The position numbers and the translations under genes are program-made. The notes under the pieces were generated by a model, which searched no databases, was not told the origin of the DNA, and saw only the letters and a list, made by a program, of their open reading frames with translations. Below, piece after piece: positions 6,782-15,408 of a stretch of DNA of 37,375 nucleotides (positions within the stretch are counted from its first letter, which is position 1; each line of letters starts with the position of its first letter). Source of the DNA: a bacterium (GTDB lineage Bacteria; UBP14; UBA6098; JAFGQG01); NCBI GenBank assembly GCA_016935765.1, contig JAFGQG010000064.1, positions 1 to 37,375 of the forward strand, written 5' to 3'.

Positions 6782-9181
6782 CTACTTCAGATAGATTATC
6801 TGCTTCGTATCGACGCCCATATCAGTTGTGACTTTCACGAAATAATTGCCGGACGGGAGCGCTTGGTTCCTGTCATCCGCGCCGTTCCAATGGAAGTGGT
6901 AGTTACCACCCTGTACCGGACCAGAATGCAGGTTGCAGACCTTGTTGCCCAGCATGTCGTAAACGTCAACAGCGCAGTTTTCCAGCGCTTTGGGGAAGAG
7001 AATTTCTATCGTGGTCGCCATGTTGAAAGGATTTGGGAAACTCGAATTGATGGTCGGGCTTCTGAGCTGTTTGCTGTCATACACGTAATGCTCCTCGATG
7101 CCTGACGGTCCGACCTTTGTAAGATAAGCCCTGATATAGAGAGTCACGCCGTAACTTTCAAAAACATCATCTTCAACATAATAGAAGAAGTCCCTGCCCG
7201 ACCAGTATTCGTCGTAGCCGATCAGGGGAACATCTCCGTACTCGTCGTAAATGAATCCGATAAAGAAATCGGTAGCCACCACCACGTCAGTGACTTCCAA
7301 TATATACCAGCCTTCATAATCTGGCGGCGTTAGCAGTATTCCCGGGTCAACAAGCAGTTCGTACATATCCATGACCAGTGGGTAGAAGGAGCCGTCTCCC
7401 TCTCCAACATCCATGTAATACGCGATTCCATCCAGTGTGTAAGGCGGTTCGGGTGGATTGAAATAGACGCACATAGCATCCGCGTCGCTCCAACCCATGT
7501 CTTCGGGACCGCTGCCGGCATACAAGTCATAACTCAACCAGCCGGAGCCTCCCTCCGAACCTACACCCGATTCATAGAACCATGCTAATTGGTATGGAAT
7601 TTCACTTGGAATCCCGTAATTATATACTTCGATATAATACTGTCCCGCAGATAGAGATGCTTCAATATATTCGTCCGTTCCATAGTCTTCGGAATAGCCA
7701 AGCAAATTCAGTTCCGAATCATAGAGATAAAGGTCGAAATCTTCATCTCCGTCAGGACCCTCCATAATAATCCCTATATTGGTATTGCCGCCAAGGAAGA
7801 AGGTATAATAATCCGAATCGTATTCATAAGAGCACAGACTTTGAATAATCACGAATTCCGGGATGGGCCCGTAAGCAGCGCTTGAATAGTCGTTAGGTTC
7901 ATAGAAATCTACCACTTCACTACTTCCACCTGTGTACAGTTCGTTCAGGAATTCATCCCATTGGTGATCGGCAACCATGTCCAGGTTTGCTGTCGATGTA
8001 TAAGCGCCGTCGAACTGCGAGGCATTCATTGGGAGGTAGATCGCGAGACCGTGGACATTCGGGTGCCCCGTTGAATGATATTCCGCGACAACTGCATCGT
8101 CTATTGCGTTCTTCAAAGCGTTCGCCTGTGAACTAACACTTGAAACAGCATCCCCGACCTTATCGGCAAAATCCCACAGGTCCACGTTGTTAGGAGCCTC
8201 GAAAAATTCCACGCTGCTTCTTAGACCAAGGATAGTGCTGAATGCACCTGAGGAGGACATTGCGCCGGCAAAGTTGTCCAGAGCGCTCATAACATCACCA
8301 AGGTCCGAGACTCGAACGGCTGCCTGGGTTTCTTTATGGTCGTAGGAACTGGCATAAGAAGTGCCATAATTAGTAACGATAGTGTTCGCCAGTTGCTGGG
8401 CGCTCATAGTCGGGCTATCGACCAGGTCACCCAGGATAAGATCATAGGGGTATCCTTCTCCCGGCTCGATCTCCTCGGAACCGACCACGAAATCAGCGAG
8501 GTTCCTCCATTCGTAAGCAACTTCCAGCATGCCCTGTAAACAGGCATCGGAACAGATTACATCGAGATCTATTCCGGTTAAGGCATTAGCCACATCGTCG
8601 TTTTTAAGGATCGAGCCATTTGTTTCATCCTGGCAAATCGCTTTTAAGGCTTCCCCTCCTTCTGCGTTCATCAGGTCGAAGAAATGCCCGGGCTCATGTT
8701 CCAGGATGTACCTCAATGGGTGAGATTCCCTGTCGTAAGGGGGTTCAGAACGCATACCGCCCGACTTCGATTTCTCCCATCCTGAACCGTGGTCCCAGAG
8801 AACCAGGCAATAGTGTGACGCCGGATAGTGGCTCCTTGCCCAATTGACAAAATTGCGAAGAGTGGATGGATCGCCCATATCGACCTCTCCCATATTTTGC
8901 ACGACAGGTGTATTCATATTAGTTGGATTCGTGTCGTGCTGAACCAGGTATCTTCGGCAATCGGTCCAGTTCCCGTTCGAAGCGTCGTACCCATCTATTC
9001 GGTCGAACTGAACTACAATGTTGACATTAGAATTAGAACCCGCCATTTCCATCTCGTTAAAATCATCCACTGCCGCAGCCTCAAGGTTGTTGTCTCCGTC
9101 CATATAAACCATAAAGGTCCAGTTTGCAGACAGCAATATGGACGGAAGCAGCAGTATTATCAGTAGACTAAGCTTTTTCAT
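6782..9181 (-). CDS. Secreted clostripain-family (C11) cysteine protease with sorting domain
   Basis: A 799-residue exported protein. Residues 1-19 are a signal peptide. The peptidase C11 domain follows: WTFMVYMDGDNNLE (about 21-34), the catalytic histidine in LVLWDHGSGW (H131) and the catalytic cysteine in DVICSDACLQGMLEVAYE (C214). These enzymes cleave after basic residues and are commonly self-processed. Near residues 450-550 there is a pre-peptidase C-terminal (PPC) type beta domain (DYYTFFL, DFDLYLYD, GQYYIEVYNYG). A sorting domain ends the protein (SFPNPFN, VDVYDMLGNKV, LPSGNYFVKV, KQIIYLK). A strong ribosome-binding site (AAGGAGG) precedes the ATG. It lies last in a run of same-strand genes for exported proteins. 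Likely role: extracellular protein breakdown, which would supply amino acids to the leucine pathway nearby. Confidence 0.9.
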   Translation of the reverse strand: MKKLSLLIILLLPSILLSANWTFMVYMDGDNNLEAAAVDDFNEMEMAGSNSNVNIVVQFDRIDGYDASNGNWTDCRRYLVQHDTNPTNMNTPVVQNMGEVDMGDPSTLRNFVNWARSHYPASHYCLVLWDHGSGWEKSKSGGMRSEPPYDRESHPLRYILEHEPGHFFDLMNAEGGEALKAICQDETNGSILKNDDVANALTGIDLDVICSDACLQGMLEVAYEWRNLADFVVGSEEIEPGEGYPYDLILGDLVDSPTMSAQQLANTIVTNYGTSYASSYDHKETQAAVRVSDLGDVMSALDNFAGAMSSSGAFSTILGLRSSVEFFEAPNNVDLWDFADKVGDAVSSVSSQANALKNAIDDAVVAEYHSTGHPNVHGLAIYLPMNASQFDGAYTSTANLDMVADHQWDEFLNELYTGGSSEVVDFYEPNDYSSAAYGPIPEFVIIQSLCSYEYDSDYYTFFLGGNTNIGIIMEGPDGDEDFDLYLYDSELNLLGYSEDYGTDEYIEASLSAGQYYIEVYNYGIPSEIPYQLAWFYESGVGSEGGSGWLSYDLYAGSGPEDMGWSDADAMCVYFNPPEPPYTLDGIAYYMDVGEGDGSFYPLVMDMYELLVDPGILLTPPDYEGWYILEVTDVVVATDFFIGFIYDEYGDVPLIGYDEYWSGRDFFYYVEDDVFESYGVTLYIRAYLTKVGPSGIEEHYVYDSKQLRSPTINSSFPNPFNMATTIEILFPKALENCAVDVYDMLGNKVCNLHSGPVQGGNYHFHWNGADDRNQALPSGNYFVKVTTDMGVDTKQIIYLK

Positions 9182-9209
9182 TACTCCTCCTTTACGTTAT
9201 AATTATTGA

Positions 9210-9656
9210 TCAATTAAGTTCCAAATAAATTTGCCCTGATTCCAGTTTCTTAACTACGCCTTCTATTACAGTCTTTTCCCCATGGGGTTCAAGCTTATCC
9301 AACCCTACAGGAACCGGACCGGACACATATATGCAATGTTCATCGTCAAGTTTCAAAATCCAGTCACTTCTGCTTACGGGAGGAGAACCGATTTCATTTA
9401 CGCATTCAGCCTTCGTTCCACTCCATCCCCAGAATTGTCCTTCAACAATAACTTCCGCTCCTTCTGCAGATTCGGCAATACTGCTGTAATAGGATATATA
9501 CGCTTTTTCCTCAGCAGCTTCCTCAGATTTATCCTGGTCTACTTGGACATTTTCTTCAGAGCTTTTCCCAGCAGCTTCCGTTTTTATTTTCTCCTCTTTA
9601 CAACCCGAAACGAGAAATAACAGAACAACAATCATTAAGGCAAAATATTTCGTCAT
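9210..9656 (-). CDS. Putative lipoprotein with OB-fold-like C-terminal domain
   Basis: A 148-residue protein with a lipoprotein signal peptide. The lipobox is V-S-G-C with C19 as the lipidated residue. Residues 20-55 are a charged, low-complexity linker rich in E, K and A. The remaining 90 residues contain EVIVEGQFWGWSG, WILKLDDEHCIYVSG and KTVIEGVVKKLESGQIYLELN, an alternation that looks like a small OB-fold of the kind found in secreted stress proteins. It is expected to sit in the periplasm or at the outer membrane. Its gene is 28 bases upstream of the protease gene. Function unknown. Confidence 0.75.
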   Translation of the reverse strand: MTKYFALMIVVLLFLVSGCKEEKIKTEAAGKSSEENVQVDQDKSEEAAEEKAYISYYSSIAESAEGAEVIVEGQFWGWSGTKAECVNEIGSPPVSRSDWILKLDDEHCIYVSGPVPVGLDKLEPHGEKTVIEGVVKKLESGQIYLELN

Positions 9657-9696
9657 GTCTTACTCCTATTCTTTTTGATTAATAGAATCAGGCTAT

Positions 9697-10176
9697 TTAA
9701 TAACCTTCATCTGTAATTACTTCAAAGGTTTTCGATGCAGTAGCTTTACCAGTACCGACCTGGTCATAAATAGTCACTTTAAACTCGTATATACCTGGCG
9801 GATACTCGGGGCTAATCGTTAGAAGAACTGAGGGCGACGTAGCGACGTTATCCTCGAGGTTCCTCCAGCCCTTGAAGCCTAAAACCTCATCTTGCTGCAC
9901 AGCGACATTGCCGGTGGGATCGATCACTTCCATGTCCATTTCGAAGCGGTTCATCCCCTCGTCATTTTTTTCAAATCCCGAAACATTTATAAGTACGATG
10001 CCCACAGATTCTCCCGGCTTCACTTTCGCTTCATCCGCTTCAATGATTTCGTGTGTTATTGTATCCTCGATGGCAATGACCACCTTTTCGATTTCAAGTA
10101 CAACAGGTTTATTCTCACAAGAGAGCGTGCAAATCAGAATAATTACAATTAGTATTGCTGTTGATGTTTTTAACAT
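9697..10176 (-). CDS. Putative lipoprotein with Ig-like beta domain
   Basis: A 159-residue exported protein. Residues 1-20 form a hydrophobic signal ending at C20 in T-L-S-C, an acceptable but not ideal lipobox. The body resembles a beta-sandwich: MEVIDPTGNVAVQ, SVLLTISPEYPPGIYEFKVTIYDQVGTGKATASKTFEV, a pattern seen in Ig-like domains that describe extension or polarity strands. I recognise no enzyme motif. The gene lies between the beta-propeller protein and the other lipoprotein with gaps of 37-40 bases, so they are probably co-transcribed. The start has only a weak ribosome-binding site. Confidence 0.7.
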   Translation of the reverse strand: MLKTSTAILIVIILICTLSCENKPVVLEIEKVVIAIEDTITHEIIEADEAKVKPGESVGIVLINVSGFEKNDEGMNRFEMDMEVIDPTGNVAVQQDEVLGFKGWRNLEDNVATSPSVLLTISPEYPPGIYEFKVTIYDQVGTGKATASKTFEVITDEGY

Positions 10177-10213
10177 TGTATTCCATTCAGTTAGTTTTAT
10201 TGTATAAACTCCA

Positions 10214-11752
10214 TTATTTCGTTAATGTAATTCTAGCGGAGCCTTTGCCCAGTGTGGTGTTAATCCTGCAGAAGTAAACTCCGGGAGTTAGTTTGCGTCC
10301 ACTGTCACTCAATCCATCCCATGCGACCTCATGCTGACCCGGGTTCAGAGCGCCCATATTCCAGGAACGAACCTGTTGACCCAGCAGGTTAAATAAAGTA
10401 ACCTCTACCTGAGTCCGTTTCGGAATGGAAAACTTTATATTCGTTGAATGTACCGCGGGATTGGGGAAAATTTCGATAGAAACCGGGATCACTTTTTTCG
10501 TGGATACTTCTTCTTCCTGAATACTGCTATAATTCAGCACTCCCCAATCGGCATTCCATATTGCCGACGGACCGTAGAGTTCAGCATAATCCTCCAGATC
10601 ATCGGGATTCACCTTGTAGAGATAGGATTGCTCGTAACCTTCCGTATGAACAGTAATGAGATTGTAAGTGCCATCAGGAGACCACGCTTGCAGATCGAGG
10701 TAATACCCGCTTCCAAAGCTATAATAGTTTTCGAACTCCCCGGATTCACTGATTATCGCAACGGAATTGTAACCATCCTCGCCAGTCCAGACGAATGCGA
10801 TAAAGGCAATTCTCGAACCGTCGGGTGACCAGCGGGGGTTGCACGGATACTGCACACTCACGGTTGTTTCATCAGCAAAGATGAGGGTTCTTCCCGAGCC
10901 ATTTGCGTTTGCAACATATATACCCTCATCATCAACCGCGTAGCATATCTTGCCGTCAGAATCCCTTATATCATACCCATAGAAGCTGGAACCCCAATCG
11001 CCGGCAAGAATTTCTTCATCCTCCCAGTTACCCGGAATATTACAGCGGTTGATAGTAAAACCTAAACCGCTTTTATAGAAGACCTTGCTTCCATCCGGTG
11101 ACCATTTTGGGTTGGAATATTCATCCTTTCCATAAGGCTCGCTGTAACCTACGTTCATGATGTCCGTTTCGAAGTTCATTCCTGCCACCACCTCGGTCAA
11201 TGCATAACCCCAAATAATTTCGAATCCTCCCCAGGTGTAAGCATATACGAAACGGTTCCCCGGGGGAGCCGCGGGGATTGTGTAATAACCCAAACCATCG
11301 GCTCCGAATTCTTCGATTACACCTTCGCATACCACGGTAGCATAAGATACATAAGCTCCTTCGCAGGTTACCCGTCCGGAAATTGAACCGGTAGGACCAG
11401 AATATCCATAATCCTCAGCATTATTATCGGGTGTTACCTGAAGCCAGCCGGTTGCTCCTGCATCGATAAGAAAAATGTTCCTTCTCGATGGATTGTGATA
11501 CCGGTCATGATTGGAGTCGAAAGCTATGTACCCACCGGATGGGGATATCTCAAGATTCTTTATGTACCCGTCTTCAGACGCTGGAACTCCTTCAAAAGTA
11601 AAAATATTTGTTGCTCCCGAACCATCCGGATTAATTTTCGTGATAACGCCATTTTCTTCTTCCCCGATTATTACCGAGAATACAATGGCTTCCTCCCCCC
11701 GTAGCGAAACTACAAGTAGCAAAAGGACTGCTATTGATATCCATAATCTCAT
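10214..11752 (-). CDS. Secreted PD40 beta-propeller protein with C-terminal sorting domain
   Basis: A 512-residue exported protein. The start is set at the ATG at 11752, since GAGGTG sits four bases before it; an upstream in-frame GTG at 11764 would place the ribosome-binding site inside the gene. Residues 1-20 are a signal peptide. WD40-like/TolB-like repeats show as ISPSGGYIAFDS, PKWSPDGSKVFY, PRWSPDGSRIAFI and WSPDGTYNLITV. A carboxypeptidase-regulatory-like beta domain is inserted after the first repeat (GSISGRVTCEGAYVSYATV). The C-terminus is a FlgD-like sorting domain (FPNPAVHSTNIKFSIP, LFNLLGQQV, GVYFCRI). It may sense or bind a ligand at the cell surface. No catalytic motif is seen. 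Confidence 0.8.
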   Translation of the reverse strand: MRLWISIAVLLLLVVSLRGEEAIVFSVIIGEEENGVITKINPDGSGATNIFTFEGVPASEDGYIKNLEISPSGGYIAFDSNHDRYHNPSRRNIFLIDAGATGWLQVTPDNNAEDYGYSGPTGSISGRVTCEGAYVSYATVVCEGVIEEFGADGLGYYTIPAAPPGNRFVYAYTWGGFEIIWGYALTEVVAGMNFETDIMNVGYSEPYGKDEYSNPKWSPDGSKVFYKSGLGFTINRCNIPGNWEDEEILAGDWGSSFYGYDIRDSDGKICYAVDDEGIYVANANGSGRTLIFADETTVSVQYPCNPRWSPDGSRIAFIAFVWTGEDGYNSVAIISESGEFENYYSFGSGYYLDLQAWSPDGTYNLITVHTEGYEQSYLYKVNPDDLEDYAELYGPSAIWNADWGVLNYSSIQEEEVSTKKVIPVSIEIFPNPAVHSTNIKFSIPKRTQVEVTLFNLLGQQVRSWNMGALNPGQHEVAWDGLSDSGRKLTPGVYFCRINTTLGKGSARITLTK

Positions 11753-11776
11753 GATGCACCTCACTGATAGATTTAA

Positions 11777-11805
11777 ATGTTATATATTTAGGTTATATAT
11801 ATCAA
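11777..11805 (-). promoter_or_regulatory. Weak promoter candidate before the beta-propeller gene
   Basis: On the minus strand TTGATA (11800-11805) is 17 bases from TAACAT (11777-11782), in the short gap after the HdrD-like gene. If real, it would separate the exported-protein genes from the acyl-CoA operon. The -10 is poor. Confidence 0.3.
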
Positions 11806-11813
11806 AAAACCAT

Positions 11814-12947
11814 TTATTCTTCGGTGCTTCCTTCCTCTTCATCCGAGATAATAGAGCAGATATCCTTTACGCTTATCTTATCCTCGAGTCCAGCAGTCTT
11901 AATTGCGTCTGAGAGTGTCAATAAACAGAACGGGCAACTTGTCGCTATGATCTCTGCTTTACTATAATCGGCGTCTTTAACTCTTTCTTCCGCAGTCCTT
12001 GGCATGTCGGATTCAACCTCTATCCACATCCTGCCGCCGCCGCCTTCACAACACATGCTTCGCTCCCGGCAACGGTCGAATTCGATCAATTCCCCTGATA
12101 TAGCATTATTTATAACTATTCGCGGATCGTCATAAATGCCGTTCTGTTTACCCAGAAAACAAGGATCATGGAAAATCACACTTTTCGAAATTTTTTCATC
12201 GACTTTAAAAACGCCGCTTTCCATGAGTTCCCGCAACAACTGGGTATAATGTATCACTTCGACCTGGAGACCTTCGTACTCGTTTTTGAACGTATTATAA
12301 CAATGCGGGGATATCGTAACTATCCTCTTGAATGAATACTTGTTGAAGAGCTCCGTATTCTCTTCAACAAGCATTTCGAAAAGCCCTTCCTCACCCATTC
12401 TCTTTACTTCGTTTCCACAGCATGTTTCCATGGTTCCGAGAATGCCATAATCGATACCTGCTTCGTTCAGTATTCTGACCAGCGCGCGAGCGGAATACTG
12501 AGCCTTCGGATCATAAGCCGGTGTACATCCAACGAATAGAAGCGTATCAACCGAATCTCCTTCCGAGAGAATTTTTACTTTTTCATCCCGAATCCACTCA
12601 GTTCTTTTTTCTCTCACTCTGCCCCATGGATTTCCATGCTTCAGAATACTTTCGAGAGCATCCCGCGCTGCTGGTTCTATCTTACCTCGCTCAACCTGGT
12701 ACCCTCTGAGACTCATAATATAATCGACGATATTAACCCCTTTAGGACACCTTAAAGCGCAGGTCGAGCAGGTTGTACAACACCATATATCCTTGGATTG
12801 AAGCCATTTCTTCCGTTCTCTAAGGTTCTGGTATATTAATTTCCTGATATTAAGAACCGTTCTAATTGCCACGGGGCATCCACCGGTACACCTTCCGCAC
12901 TGCATACATTTCAGGACATCCCATTGTTCTAAAACATCCAAAGACAT
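11814..12947 (-). CDS. HdrD/GlpC-like CCG-domain Fe-S oxidoreductase
   Basis: A 377-residue soluble redox protein. Two [4Fe-4S] ferredoxin motifs lie at the N-terminus: C14-C17-C20-C24 and C57-C60-C63-C67. Two cysteine-rich CCG domains follow: C141, C176-C177 and C216, then C263, C299-C300 and C338-x2-C341. This arrangement is that of HdrD, GlpC and LutA-like proteins, which pass electrons to quinone or disulfide acceptors. There is no membrane segment. It is the last gene of the operon containing four acyl-CoA dehydrogenase-family proteins, which suggests it links ETF or acyl-CoA oxidation to a terminal acceptor, as CCG-domain proteins are thought to do in syntrophic fatty-acid oxidisers. 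The ribosome-binding site is AAGGTAA. Confidence 0.85.
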   Translation of the reverse strand: MSLDVLEQWDVLKCMQCGRCTGGCPVAIRTVLNIRKLIYQNLRERKKWLQSKDIWCCTTCSTCALRCPKGVNIVDYIMSLRGYQVERGKIEPAARDALESILKHGNPWGRVREKRTEWIRDEKVKILSEGDSVDTLLFVGCTPAYDPKAQYSARALVRILNEAGIDYGILGTMETCCGNEVKRMGEEGLFEMLVEENTELFNKYSFKRIVTISPHCYNTFKNEYEGLQVEVIHYTQLLRELMESGVFKVDEKISKSVIFHDPCFLGKQNGIYDDPRIVINNAISGELIEFDRCRERSMCCEGGGGRMWIEVESDMPRTAEERVKDADYSKAEIIATSCPFCLLTLSDAIKTAGLEDKISVKDICSIISDEEEGSTEE

Positions 12948-13001
12948 TTATAATTACCTTTCGATAAATGTTTTTTCAAATAGCGTAATCCTATTTGAGA
13001 T

Positions 13002-14144
13002 TTATTTCAATAACGCCCGGGCTATTACTATCTTTTGAACCTCAGAAGTGCCTTCGTATATTTCAAGTATCTTGGCGTCTCTGTATATTCTTTCGATTGG
13101 GTAATCCTTGGTATAACCAACTCCACCGTGAATTTGAACTCCCAGTCTGGCGCATTCAACCGCTATGGTTGCCGCGTATAATTTCCCCATGGATGATTGC
13201 AGGGAGAATCTTGGTGCGCCGTCATCCTTCAGGAAAGCCGATTGGAGAACCAGCAGTCTCGCGGCTTCGATCTTCGTTGCCATCTCCACCAGCATGCCCT
13301 GTATGAACTGGAACGAGGATATAGGTTTCCCGAACTGCACTCTCTCTTTTGAGTACTTCAATGCCTCATCGAGAGCGCTTTGCGCGATCCCGACTGCCTG
13401 GGCTCCAATATCTATTCGGCTAACATCGAGTATTTTCATTGCGGTTTTGAATCCTTCACCGGGGGGTCCCAGCAGATTCTCCTTGGGAACAACACAATCT
13501 TCAAATACTATTTCACAGTTGCCCGTGGCGCGGATACCCATCAGGTTCTCGTGCTTTCCAACCGAGACGCCGGGAAAATCCTTTTCAACGACGAAAACGT
13601 CCATGCCATGATAACCTTTTTCTTTATCTGTATAGGCGAATACTATCATTATATCCGCTTCTGTTCCGTTCGTGATAAACCTTTTGCTTCCGTTAATGAT
13701 GTAATTATCTCCATCGAGCACGGCTGTGGTTTCAAAACCTGCCACATCAGAACCTGCAGTCGGTTCTGTTAAGCAGATACATCCGATCTTTTTCCCCGCT
13801 GCCATATCCGGAAGATACTTTTTCTTGAGTTCGTCTGTGCCAAATTGAAGTATGGGATACTCCGCGAGCGTATTTTGCACCGCAACGATTACTCCTGTCG
13901 AAGCGCAGACTCTCGATATTTCCTCGACAGCGATTGCCAGGGTAACAAAGTCCATGCCAGCACCACCATATTCTTCAGGTACCACCATACCCAGCAAACC
14001 TAATGGCGCCATTTTCTTAAGAGTGTCGTGCGGAAACTCGCGGCTTTCGTCGATCTCAACCGCTTTATCTCTGAGTTCCTTCTCTGCAAATTCCCGAACC
14101 ATATCCCTTACTAGCTTTTGATCATCTGTTAGATTAAAATTCAT
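13002..14144 (-). CDS. Acyl-CoA dehydrogenase (active-site complete)
   Basis: A 380-residue FAD-dependent acyl-CoA dehydrogenase of the short/branched-chain class. The start is the ATG at 14144 with GGAGG four bases before it; an upstream in-frame TTG at 14159 is rejected. Motifs: LTEPTAGSD (about 125-133) and FITNG for FAD and substrate contact, KERVQFGKPIS, VQIHGGVGYTKDYPIERIYRDAK and IYEGTSEVQ with the catalytic base E364 in the position used by medium- and short-chain enzymes. It oxidises an acyl-CoA to the 2,3-enoyl-CoA and reduces ETF. Best guess of substrate: a short or branched acyl-CoA from amino acid breakdown. It neighbours a degenerate paralogue (14212-15345) with which it shares 67 bases of spacer. 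Confidence 0.93.
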   Translation of the reverse strand: MNFNLTDDQKLVRDMVREFAEKELRDKAVEIDESREFPHDTLKKMAPLGLLGMVVPEEYGGAGMDFVTLAIAVEEISRVCASTGVIVAVQNTLAEYPILQFGTDELKKKYLPDMAAGKKIGCICLTEPTAGSDVAGFETTAVLDGDNYIINGSKRFITNGTEADIMIVFAYTDKEKGYHGMDVFVVEKDFPGVSVGKHENLMGIRATGNCEIVFEDCVVPKENLLGPPGEGFKTAMKILDVSRIDIGAQAVGIAQSALDEALKYSKERVQFGKPISSFQFIQGMLVEMATKIEAARLLVLQSAFLKDDGAPRFSLQSSMGKLYAATIAVECARLGVQIHGGVGYTKDYPIERIYRDAKILEIYEGTSEVQKIVIARALLK

Positions 14145-14211
14145 TGTTCCTCCAATCAAGTTTATTATATTTTACTTATTTCCATTTTAGATATATTACA
14201 TATAAAATCAA

Positions 14212-15345
14212 CTATTTTCCTAAAAGTTTATTGCTTATGATAGTTTTTTGAACCGGGAAATTTCCCAGAATGAACTCTGTCGCCTTGGCATCCCTGAAGA
14301 ATCTTTCCAGTGCGAAATCCTTCATATAACCATAGCCACCGTGCATTTGTATAGCATCAAGAGTAACTTTAACTGCAGCTTCAGCAGCGGTCAATTTCGC
14401 GATAGCGCAATCCATCCCCGCTGGTTCTCCTGCCACTTTCAAAGCGGCTGCATAATACAGGTTCTTTTCAGCGCTTGCAAGAGAGGTCTCCATATCTGCC
14501 AGCATCCATCTCAATCCCTCGAACTCGGCGATCGGCTGATCAAACTGTTTTCGCTCCAAGGAATATGCTACACTCTTCTTCAAAGCCATTTTGGCAATCC
14601 CAATTGCACTTGCCGCAACACCAAGCTTACCATACTCAGAAATTTCTTTGAAGAGTCGAAGCTGATCAGCTTCAGAACCCAGGAGAGCAGTATCTGGTAT
14701 AATACAATCTTTGAAAACCAACCTGGAACACTGCGCACCACGAATGCCCATCGTGCGTTCGTTTTCGCTTATCATACAACCCGCCAGGTCTTTGTCTATC
14801 AGAAATACCCGTATGTTCATTTCTTCGTCTCTCGCAAATAGCACGAATAGACCCGCATTTTCACCGCCAAGAACCATTTGTTTCTCGCCGTTCAGAAGGA
14901 AATCATTACCTTTTCTTTCACTGATAAGAGAAATATCTGTTATATGTCCTTCCAAATCCGGTTCTACCAGGCTAACTCCACCGAGTATTTCCCCGGTCGC
15001 CAGGGGCGCAAGGTATTTTTGCCTTTGTGACTCCGTACCGAACTGATTGACCGCCCTTGCTACAAGCAGGTTGTGCACAACAAATATCAAGGACGTTGCA
15101 GCGCAATATTTGCTTATCTCCTCCGCGGCGAGAAGAATGCTTACCGTATCAACCTCACTGCCCTTGTATTTTTCAGGTATTGCGAGACCAAGTAAGCCGA
15201 TTTGAGACATTTTCTTGATCTCCCCAAGGGGAAATTCGGGGTTCTGGTCAATCTCCGCAGCCCTGTCCTGAAGCTCCTTCTCCGCGAAATCGCTTACCAT
15301 ATCCCTTATCAGCTTTTGGTCTTCTGTTAGATTTGATTTTATCAT
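14212..15345 (-). CDS. Acyl-CoA dehydrogenase-like protein lacking the catalytic base
   Basis: A 377-residue member of the acyl-CoA dehydrogenase fold (helical N-terminus, LERKQFDQPIAEF, MHGGYGYMKDFALERFFRDAK). Aligned on the D-A-K anchor with the neighbour at 13002-14144, the catalytic glutamate position is L360 (E-F-I-L-G-N). The L-T-E-P-x-A-G-S-D motif is replaced by VEPDLEGHI, and F-I-T-N-G by MVLGG. The alternative helix-G glutamate used by isovaleryl-CoA dehydrogenase is also not evident. The reading frame is otherwise intact and full-length, so it is probably a real but non-catalytic or altered subunit, not a pseudogene. A heteromer with an active neighbour is possible by analogy with actinobacterial FadE pairs. 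Confidence 0.85.
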   Translation of the reverse strand: MIKSNLTEDQKLIRDMVSDFAEKELQDRAAEIDQNPEFPLGEIKKMSQIGLLGLAIPEKYKGSEVDTVSILLAAEEISKYCAATSLIFVVHNLLVARAVNQFGTESQRQKYLAPLATGEILGGVSLVEPDLEGHITDISLISERKGNDFLLNGEKQMVLGGENAGLFVLFARDEEMNIRVFLIDKDLAGCMISENERTMGIRGAQCSRLVFKDCIIPDTALLGSEADQLRLFKEISEYGKLGVAASAIGIAKMALKKSVAYSLERKQFDQPIAEFEGLRWMLADMETSLASAEKNLYYAAALKVAGEPAGMDCAIAKLTAAEAAVKVTLDAIQMHGGYGYMKDFALERFFRDAKATEFILGNFPVQKTIISNKLLGK

Positions 15346-15408
15346 CGCTTTATCTAGATTAGACGTACATTTTCTATAATTTACATGTTTTTTTTCGCAC
15401 AGCTTTCA

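Noticed and set aside
6590..7105. A 171-residue open frame on the plus strand near the protease gene's end.
   Set aside because: It is antisense to the clearly coding C-terminus of the C11 protease and shows no protein family signature.
11753..11764. GTG at 11764 as the start of the beta-propeller gene.
   Set aside because: The ribosome-binding site GAGGTG overlaps it and fits the ATG at 11752.
14145..14159. TTG at 14159 as the start of the acyl-CoA dehydrogenase gene.
   Set aside because: The GGAGG site lies inside the added codons and points to the ATG at 14144.
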